IMG/VR virus record: IMGVR_UViG_3300022188_000175
Coordinates: 1 to 43,273 of that record
DNA length: 43,273 nucleotides
Source: a virus
Direction: 5' to 3' (one strand)
Positions 1-6,301 of the stretch are shown here, one piece after another. The position numbers were made by a program, and so were the translations under genes. Within the stretch, counting starts at the first letter, position 1, and every line of letters starts with the position of its first letter. Below the pieces are notes generated by a model. That model had not been told where the DNA came from. It saw nothing but the letters and a program-made list of their open reading frames with translations, and did not search any database.

Positions 1-2049
1 AGAAATCTTTCGGTTTATCCATGGGTTGGTTAGGGCTTGCGTGTCCGCTTCCACGGGCTCCAGAGTGCATCGACAACGCTGCTGAAGGGCACACAAAACA
101 TTGTGTCCCGGCCACATGTCAATCGCGACTAACTCGTCAGGACGAAACACTCTCCCGATCATAGGCGCGCAATCTTTGCACGTATGTTTGTCCAGTATAC
201 CAACCCACCGAAGCAATTGGATTTTACCAGTTGTGACCTCAAAAAAACGTGAAATCATAACAAGCGGGAGGAGCGAAAAGGCAGCGATCAGACTCAAGCC
301 AAACATAAACGATTGCAACAGCCGGTCGAGGTCTTTTTCGACTTCGTCCCACTTCCTCTCTTCCGCTTTACGGTGCAATTCCTCCAAGCGCTGGTTCCAT
401 TTCGCGAACATGTAATTCTTGTAGTAAGCAACCGCTTCCGCAATTTGGCGATCAACTTCGGAACGTGAATAAGAATCGGGGTCCCACCAAAATGACGCGT
501 AAGAATATCCTAAGTCGATCGCTTCAGGAGTGAACTGATTGAACGACTCCTCCAGCCGGGCCATTGTCTTGTCATAGAGGGAAAGATACGAAGGAATGAT
601 CCGCTGGAGAACCACTCGTTCAGAGAATTCACGCTTAAATTCCTCGTGAAGTTCCCGAGCAGCCTGCACAAATTTCTCAGCCAATTCGGTTCGCTTGGTC
701 ACATACCAAGCGAGCTTTGGGTTCTCCATCAAAGCAAGGTTACGGAGCTTCTCCGGTTGCACCTTGCGCTCGAGTTGCACAGGCGAAACAAACAGTCCTT
801 TTGTTTCTTCCTCTCCCCCCTCTTCCTCCGTTCCCTTTTCAGGAATCTCCTCCGGAGGAGGCTGTTCAGGAGGGATTTCTGTCGGGAAAGGGAATCCGCC
901 CACGGGAGTGAGGCCCATGGGGTTCAGAATTGTGAGCTGGTCACCGCCCTCAACCGGTGGTAACCTCAAATACCTTCTTGCGTCGTTCGGACTGATCAGT
1001 CCCGCGCGAACACCAGCCATTACCTCGGAAAAAGTGATAGGAGGTAGGACTTGGAATCTGATTTCGATGCCGAACTGCGACAGAAACTCGTTCAGCTGAA
1101 CCTCGAGTGCTTTGGCAATGTGGGGGACAAGCGTTGAATAAGGGAGCGGTTCACCACCAGGCACAAGCAAAGAAGCGCTCGGGGGAATATACCCAAACGC
1201 GCGTCTGACCAACCAATCAAACTTGTCGAACAAAGTGACAATCTCGCGGCTGAAGAACTCCTGGGTGAGCTGAACCCATGCGGCTTTCCCTGTACCCCAC
1301 ACAATGGGAATCTTCCCACCCTCTCCCCGAACCAAACTGGACAAGTCCTGCTGAAGTCGTTGAACAACGTCATCGCCCAATGTCTCTTCAAACGCCAGCA
1401 AACCAACAGGAACGTTTCCTTGCCCCCTCGCGCGCTCGTACAACCGCAGCATACTTTGGATCAAAGACGCAGCCTCATAAGTGAGACTCTCGATTATAGG
1501 TGTTCCTTGGAGCGAGTAAGTCTTCGGGAACCCTTGCACGAAAATTACCTCGTTGGGTTCGAACTTCTCCACGTACGACCGCGGATAAGTTATCCTCTGT
1601 ATGTAACCTTTCAGGACCCCCGATTCATCCTTTACTGGGTAAAAGGTCGCCGCGTCCCGACTAACAAAGCCGCTCAGGCGACCCGATGTGGTGAACACGG
1701 GGAGGATCACACACTTGTCCAAAACAACTAAATCGACGGTCGCAGAATAAAGCACCTCGCGGAAGGTTTCACCTGTGGGAGCCTTCCCAAAGACCCGCTT
1801 CTTTATCGTTTCGACGTCGCCAGCTTTGGTTTTAATGATCAAAGGAAGGTCCGCAACGGTTAGAGCTATCTCATCAACACAACTGCGAACAACACTGGAT
1901 TCCCTGTAATAGTACCGCAGGGACTCAGCACTGAGTCCCCTGGTGTAAAATTGCGAAGTTTCACCGGTTTGAAATGAAACAGCACCAGAGACTCTTTTTC
2001 CTTCAACTACTGTAGTTCTAGTGAACAAACGCTTTAACCACTCGAACAT
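1..2049 (-). CDS. Portal protein fused to Mu-F-like minor head domain (3' end beyond window)
   Basis: An open frame of 683 codons without a stop runs from ATG at 2049 to the window edge, so the C-terminus is missing. The ATG follows GAGGTGAGCC. Residues about 1-390 read as a phage portal protein, which forms the dodecameric ring through which DNA enters and leaves the head: an FEWLKRLF start, an early ETSQFYTRGLSAESLRYYRES stretch and a central SMLRLYERARGQG. A Pro/Glu-rich linker (about residues 375-415) leads to a helical region and then a Cys-rich end with TCKDC (624-627), PGHNVLC and CRC (659-661). That pattern is typical of Mu gpF/SPP1 gp7 minor head proteins. In many phages these are two genes, so this looks like a fusion. 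It lies directly downstream of the large terminase, the usual order. Portal identity rests on pattern and position rather than an alignment. Confidence 0.8.
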   Translation of the reverse strand, partial: MFEWLKRLFTRTTVVEGKRVSGAVSFQTGETSQFYTRGLSAESLRYYYRESSVVRSCVDEIALTVADLPLIIKTKAGDVETIKKRVFGKAPTGETFREVLYSATVDLVVLDKCVILPVFTTSGRLSGFVSRDAATFYPVKDESGVLKGYIQRITYPRSYVEKFEPNEVIFVQGFPKTYSLQGTPIIESLTYEAASLIQSMLRLYERARGQGNVPVGLLAFEETLGDDVVQRLQQDLSSLVRGEGGKIPIVWGTGKAAWVQLTQEFFSREIVTLFDKFDWLVRRAFGYIPPSASLLVPGGEPLPYSTLVPHIAKALEVQLNEFLSQFGIEIRFQVLPPITFSEVMAGVRAGLISPNDARRYLRLPPVEGGDQLTILNPMGLTPVGGFPFPTEIPPEQPPPEEIPEKGTEEEGGEEETKGLFVSPVQLERKVQPEKLRNLALMENPKLAWYVTKRTELAEKFVQAARELHEEFKREFSERVVLQRIIPSYLSLYDKTMARLEESFNQFTPEAIDLGYSYASFWWDPDSYSRSEVDRQIAEAVAYYKNYMFAKWNQRLEELHRKAEERKWDEVEKDLDRLLQSFMFGLSLIAAFSLLPLVMISRFFEVTTGKIQLLRWVGILDKHTCKDCAPMIGRVFRPDELVAIDMWPGHNVLCALQQRCRCTLEPVEADTQALTNPWINRKIS

Positions 2050-2091
2050 GGCTCACCTCTATCTTAATGGGGTTAATGGTAAGTTCAAGAA

Positions 2092-3516
2092 TCACCAAGT
2101 AAACACTGCGTAACCTGGTTGACGTCTCCCACCGCGCACAGCCCGATAACCCTCGCGTGCCAACCACCAAGCGATCACCGTATCATCGTGTAGCCCCCAC
2201 GGATAGCTCAGAACTTCCTTTTTCCAGGCGCACCAAGGACAATCGCATTCCATCGAATGATCCCAATAAGGGATCCGCCACAGCTTGTTTTGCAGCTCGA
2301 CGCGCAGGGACCGAATTCCTACATCCCAGTTGTGTTTTTGGGCGCCAGTATAGTATGCTTGGAGGGGAAGCTTTTTCATTTCCGAGATCCAATCTATTAA
2401 CGCATGTTGGTACGCGTTAGATTCCACCATTATCACCAAAGGCTGAAACTTCTCGTACACCTCGATAATTGCGCGGGCAACATCTGGTGAGGACGCTCGT
2501 AGCCTTCGTATGTCAACAGGCCAACGAAGTTGGGTCGTTTCGTCAACCCCGATCGTAAAAATCACCGAGTAATCGTGTGATTTTTTCTTCGTGGATAAAT
2601 CCACTCCGGTGTAATAATGTACTTTAGTTGAACCTGCCTCCTTGGCGGCTACAATCTCGGGAGGATCTTGGGTCGTTCCAAGCTTCCAGGCGGGATCCAT
2701 TTCTAAGGAGGGGAACAAAGCGTCCTCGGTGGAGACAGGACGGTTTCGAAAGCCACGGTCGAAAGCGACGGGGTCTTGCTTCCACTTCTCGAAAAGCTTT
2801 TCTCTCGTCCAAACTTGAGGCCACAGAGGATCAAAGTTGTTGTTTATCCTGTAAACCTTTCGGAACTCAAAAGACGGGTTTGACAAAAGTTCGGTCATCA
2901 GGTCGCCCTCCGCCCAAATGGTTCCTATCACGACGACCTGATGATCTTTCGGCTCCAAGGTATTCATCCATACGTCAAAGAATGTGTTTCGCACTTTACG
3001 CATCAAACCAGGAGTGGCGACCAAACGCTGGTCAACAATGTCATCGCAGATCAAAAGGTCACTTCTTCCACCGGCACCGGACGCGAGAATACTAGAAACT
3101 TCGACGGTGGGATCCCTCAAGACTTTGGTTCTCTCGACGTAGATGCGCTCTTTGGTCCAGTAGCGTGTTTTGGCGGGGCGTATGTGAGGGAAAATCAGGC
3201 GGTACTTGGAGTCGAACAATAAAACGTTTGTGATTGCGTTAAGGATCTCCTTGCCGAGCTCAATCTTATTGACGACGATTTTGACGCGAATGTTTGGGTC
3301 AAGTCCCACGCGCCAAGTTGTGTAAGCGATTGAAACAACACTTGTCTTGGCATGTGCGCGAGGCGCGGCAATAACAATGCTTCGACACTTTTGGAGGGCA
3401 TCACACCATTCCTCGTGCATCGAGGAAAGGGGGAAATCAAAAACGAAGCGGAGGTAAGCTTTGAAGTCGGACCGACAAGCGGCTCGAAGTTTTTCTAGGA
3501 GAAGGGAGTCCTTCAC
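2092..3516 (-). CDS. terL: Terminase large subunit (TerL)
   Basis: This 474-residue protein is the packaging motor: an ATPase that pumps DNA into the prohead and a nuclease that cuts concatemers. The N-terminal ATPase has a variant Walker A, APRAHAKT (51-58), and a Walker B with catalytic acids in LLICDDIVD, followed by a coupling-type segment VVVIGTIWAEGD. The C-terminal RNase H-like nuclease shows YYTGVDLSTKKKSHDYS with its first acidic residue and VIMVESNAYQ with the second. A Cys cluster ECDCPWC near the end is unusual for TerL and could bind metal. The start is GTG at 3516 without an obvious ribosome binding site, 36 bases after the putative TerS gene. It precedes the portal gene, the common head-module order. 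Confidence 0.9.
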   Translation of the reverse strand: MKDSLLLEKLRAACRSDFKAYLRFVFDFPLSSMHEEWCDALQKCRSIVIAAPRAHAKTSVVSIAYTTWRVGLDPNIRVKIVVNKIELGKEILNAITNVLLFDSKYRLIFPHIRPAKTRYWTKERIYVERTKVLRDPTVEVSSILASGAGGRSDLLICDDIVDQRLVATPGLMRKVRNTFFDVWMNTLEPKDHQVVVIGTIWAEGDLMTELLSNPSFEFRKVYRINNNFDPLWPQVWTREKLFEKWKQDPVAFDRGFRNRPVSTEDALFPSLEMDPAWKLGTTQDPPEIVAAKEAGSTKVHYYTGVDLSTKKKSHDYSVIFTIGVDETTQLRWPVDIRRLRASSPDVARAIIEVYEKFQPLVIMVESNAYQHALIDWISEMKKLPLQAYYTGAQKHNWDVGIRSLRVELQNKLWRIPYWDHSMECDCPWCAWKKEVLSYPWGLHDDTVIAWWLAREGYRAVRGGRRQPGYAVFTW

Positions 3517-3552
3517 ACAAAGAATTTAGGGAAATTGTAGGAAGGAAACAAG

Positions 3553-3999
3553 TTAGCGGGATGAGGATCCTTCCAACTTCTTTACGAACTCCTCAATTTC
3601 CTTTCGTTCCTCTTCAGAGAGACCCTCTCCGACACCCTCCGCACGTGTTCTAACCACAAGGTCAAGAGCCCTAACGAGATCACCCCAGTTTGTGGGCCTC
3701 ACTCCAGAGTCCAACGCCTCGTTTATCCGGCGAAGCAACTTGACGAAGATCTGATTGAGATCGACTTCGTCCCCCGTGGAAACCGACTCCACCTCCACTT
3801 GGTCCTCGTCGTTCTGAAGGCGAGAAACCTCTTCCATCACCCCTTCTACCTCAAACCGCGCATCCCGAATAACCCTCCGAACCGTCGGAGCACTAACTCC
3901 ACAAAATGCGGCGGTTTTGGACACAGAGCCAGTCTTCTGGTAGGTCTCGATGATCCTCTCTTTTAAGAGGTTACTGATCGGCTTACGCCCACGTGCCAT
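3553..3999 (-). CDS. Putative terminase small subunit (HTH protein)
   Basis: This 148-residue protein has an N-terminal helix-turn-helix (MARGRKPISNLLKERIIE, then VSKTAAFCGVSAPTVRRVI), a middle acidic segment and a helical C-terminus rich in Glu and Lys. DNA recognition followed by a helical oligomerisation region is the architecture of TerS, which binds the packaging site and feeds DNA to TerL. The neighbouring TerL gene 36 bases downstream supports this, but the sequence alone would also fit another HTH regulator. The start is ATG at 3999, preceded by GGGAGGAAAGAC; the longer open frame up to 4101 has no better signal. It overlaps the end of the upstream gene by 17 bases. Confidence 0.6.
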   Translation of the reverse strand: MARGRKPISNLLKERIIETYQKTGSVSKTAAFCGVSAPTVRRVIRDARFEVEGVMEEVSRLQNDEDQVEVESVSTGDEVDLNQIFVKLLRRINEALDSGVRPTNWGDLVRALDLVVRTRAEGVGEGLSEEERKEIEEFVKKLEGSSSR

Positions 4000-4417
4000 G
4001 TCTTTCCTCCCAAACTTGCTGAAGATAGTGTTCAAGCTCCACGATTTGAAACTCGTCGACAACCAAAAACCGCTCACACCTAATCGGTGAGCCGGCGACA
4101 CACATCAGAATGGGTGAACCGTGCTTAGCGAAAACCAAGCACGGTTCACCCGGAAAGTCACGAGCAATCTGCTCGGCTTCATGAAACGCTTCGCGTAACT
4201 CCTTGTCCACCCCACGCTTTAGCGAGCGCAACAGCGAAAAGTGCTTGAGGTACTTAAGCACAAAGTAGTAAGCGTGGGGCAGATCATAGTAATACGTCTC
4301 CCCCTTCAGCACCGCCATCGACATCCCCTGAGGGTGCTCGAAGGGTTTCATCGTCTTCAGAAACCTCTCCTCCAGGCGCTTCTGCGACTGCTCTGTCTTT
4401 GAGAGCGCGTCGAACAT
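3983..4417 (-). CDS. Hypothetical protein overlapping the recA end
   Basis: A 144-residue protein of unknown function. It has a charged helical start, an aromatic stretch (GETYYYDLPHAYYFVLKYL), a charged helical middle, then a compact hydrophobic end (PCLVFAKHGSPILMCVAG and FLVVDEFQIVELEHYL). The ATG at 4417 has a very strong ribosome binding site (GGGGGGAGGAT), so the start is well supported even though it lies 134 bases inside recA in another frame. It lies between recombination and packaging genes, which does not settle its role. Confidence 0.7.
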   Translation of the reverse strand: MFDALSKTEQSQKRLEERFLKTMKPFEHPQGMSMAVLKGETYYYDLPHAYYFVLKYLKHFSLLRSLKRGVDKELREAFHEAEQIARDFPGEPCLVFAKHGSPILMCVAGSPIRCERFLVVDEFQIVELEHYLQQVWEERHGTWA

Positions 4418-5423
4418 CGAAGATCCTCCCCCCTAATTCTTCACCGTAAAATTCTGTCAAGACCTCACGTTCCAGCTTCAGCGCAAGTTCGGGCTGTAAA
4501 CGAGCGTCAGTCGATCGAAATGTGGTCCCGTCTTTGTGAACATACCAGCCTCCCCCTTTCTTTTTCCATAACCCAAGATAAGCTCCCATCTCCAACACGA
4601 ACGCTCCGTCGTCAAACCCACGGTCAAAGTAATAATCGACTTCAGCAGTTCTAAACGGACGACCCACCTTGTTCTTAACCGCGGTGAGTTGGATGGTGAT
4701 CCCTACAATTTCGTTTCCCTTTTTCAGCAACTGTTTGCGCTTGAGCTGCAGTTGAACAGCCGCGTGAAAATCGAGCGCGTGACCGCCTATTTTCGCGACA
4801 CCACCGCCACCGAAGGGCCCCATCATCGGACGTTCTTTTTGCTGGTTTATCCAAATCAACGCCACCTTCCGCTCCCAAATCAAATCGGTGATTTTTCGTA
4901 GAATCCGTGACAGTACCCTTGCGTGAAGTGCAGTTGCCTTATCAGAAAGGTCCTCATCAACCTCTTCCAAGACGGGAGTCGCGGCAAGAGAGTCAACCCC
5001 GATTAACACGGGGACGTCGGGGTTCCGCTTGCGTAACTCATCGCACAGGAAAGTCAACTGGTTACCCAGCTCCTGCAAATGACTCGGTTGAAACACCAGC
5101 AGTTTGCTCGGATCGATCCCGAATAGTCTACTCCAATCGTCAGTGTAAGAGTGCTCAGTGTCCGCCAGAATTGCGACGCCTCCCAGCTGCTGACACATCC
5201 CTAAAGCGGACGCAAGAACCGCACTTTTTCCCACGGATTCAAACCCAAAGATCTCGACCATTCGTCCCAACGGAATTCCGCGCTTACCCAACACGAAATC
5301 CACAGGTAAGAGCCCCGTGGGTACGAACGCGTCAGGTGAAGAGAACATGTCTTTTTCATCCTCCAAAAAATGTAAGGACCCTTCTCCAAACCTCTTGCAA
5401 AACTCGTTCACCAAATCCTCCAT
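4284..5423 (-). CDS. recA: RecA-family recombinase
   Basis: A 379-residue RecA-type strand-exchange ATPase that would form filaments on single-stranded DNA for recombination-dependent replication and repair. The core has Walker A GFESVGKS (60-67), the ADTEHSYTDDW segment matching the catalytic Glu region of RecA, Walker B VPVLIGVDSLAATP, and a loop L2-like region with IWINQQKERP followed by a Gly-rich GPFGGGGVAKIGG. A Lys-rich C-terminal domain and an acidic tail (GEVSEDDETLRAPSGDVDGG) follow, as in bacterial RecA. The start codon overlaps the SSB stop codon as TGATG, implying translational coupling. The last roughly 45 codons, including the acidic tail, overlap the next gene in another frame. 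Confidence 0.9.
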   Translation of the reverse strand: MEDLVNEFCKRFGEGSLHFLEDEKDMFSSPDAFVPTGLLPVDFVLGKRGIPLGRMVEIFGFESVGKSAVLASALGMCQQLGGVAILADTEHSYTDDWSRLFGIDPSKLLVFQPSHLQELGNQLTFLCDELRKRNPDVPVLIGVDSLAATPVLEEVDEDLSDKATALHARVLSRILRKITDLIWERKVALIWINQQKERPMMGPFGGGGVAKIGGHALDFHAAVQLQLKRKQLLKKGNEIVGITIQLTAVKNKVGRPFRTAEVDYYFDRGFDDGAFVLEMGAYLGLWKKKGGGWYVHKDGTTFRSTDARLQPELALKLEREVLTEFYGEELGGRIFDVRRALKDRAVAEAPGGEVSEDDETLRAPSGDVDGGAEGGDVLL

Positions 5424-6283
5424 CAGTCACCCCCTAACAAAGTTTCTAGCATCTGCTTGAGCTGCGCTGGATCACGAACCGCTTGTTGTTGGGACTGTTG
5501 AGATTGAGGCTGAGGTTGGGGCTGGGGTTGAGGTTGTGATTGTTGCGGAGGCTGAACATTCTGAGGCTGCTGCTGCGAAACCGGTGCAGTAACAGGATTG
5601 GTTTGCGGTTGGCTTTGTGGTGCGCTCTGTCCCTGGCTTTGACCCTGGAGGGCATTCGGTTCTCGTCCCTGAAGCGCACCCGCGCTTTGTGCCATCGCGT
5701 TCAATCTCGTGATGTTCACATGAATGCCCTCGTCTCGCAAAATCTCGATCAACTGCGAAGGTTCAACCGCGGAGTACACAGTTTTCAGGTTCGGGATGTC
5801 CTTCAGGAAAGAAGAATCAATTTGGCTAACTTCAGGCTCGGGGAGAACCTGATATCGTGTACCTATCCCAGTGCCCTCCCGAATGATCACCAAATTACGA
5901 CCGTACATCGGGTCTGTTATGTCGCCCCACTTCCCTTCAACAATCAACCTCGCGACATCCGCCCAAACCGATGCGGGCATTGGCCAAATTTGTACTCCAT
6001 CCTGTGGAGCGTCCAGATCGACAATACTGACCAGGAAGCGCTCGATCGTTCTGATTGTGTTCCCCATTATGACACCAGTTGACAGGATCTCGCAGACCAA
6101 ACACTCGGGCTGGGTACACAAGACTGGACGGCTTCCGATCCAATGGAGCCTCACCGCGTGGTAAAAGGGCTCGTTGGGATCCAGTGGCGGGAGAATCCTA
6201 ATGTGGTTCTCCCCCTCCCGAGGTCTCCAAAAACCTCCCCTCTTCCTTCTTTCTAAATCCCTTCGTACCTGCTCAACGTTCAT
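5423..6283 (-). CDS. Single-stranded DNA-binding protein, gp32-like
   Basis: A 286-residue protein resembling phage gp32-type single-strand DNA binding proteins. It has a basic N-terminus (RRDLERRKRGGFWRPREG), an OB-fold-like start (NHIRILPPLDPNEPFYHAV), and a Cys pattern LCTQPECLVCE where gp32 relatives carry their zinc site. The core ends near residue 205. A long low-complexity linker of Pro and Gln (about 205-265) follows, then a short conserved-looking tip (PAQLKQMLETLLGGD). A flexible linker with a terminal acidic peptide is how SSB proteins recruit partners. The ATG at 6283 follows GGAGGTGTTACG. The stop overlaps the recA start, and polA lies just upstream, so SSB, RecA and polymerase form one replication unit. 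Family assignment is by pattern, not alignment. Confidence 0.72.
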   Translation of the reverse strand: MNVEQVRRDLERRKRGGFWRPREGENHIRILPPLDPNEPFYHAVRLHWIGSRPVLCTQPECLVCEILSTGVIMGNTIRTIERFLVSIVDLDAPQDGVQIWPMPASVWADVARLIVEGKWGDITDPMYGRNLVIIREGTGIGTRYQVLPEPEVSQIDSSFLKDIPNLKTVYSAVEPSQLIEILRDEGIHVNITRLNAMAQSAGALQGREPNALQGQSQGQSAPQSQPQTNPVTAPVSQQQPQNVQPPQQSQPQPQPQPQPQSQQSQQQAVRDPAQLKQMLETLLGGD

Positions 6284-6301
6284 CGTAACACCTCCTTTTT
6301 A

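Noticed and set aside
1-2049. Several plus-strand and other-frame frames of about 100-135 codons (for example 695-1099, 1092-1406, 1360-1731)
   Set aside because: They lie within the continuous 683-codon minus-strand portal frame, have no ribosome binding sites and no protein-like motifs.
3517-3552. Fourth copy of the boundary element upstream of terL
   Set aside because: A few bases (CAATTT, TAAA) resemble the element, but it cannot be aligned without gaps and lacks GGTCC.
4907-5437. Plus-strand frame of 176 codons
   Set aside because: Antisense of recA, whose motifs are unambiguous; composition is not protein-like.
5540-6082. Plus-strand frame of 180 codons
   Set aside because: Antisense of the SSB gene; its leucine-rich text comes from the Pro-Gln coding repeat.
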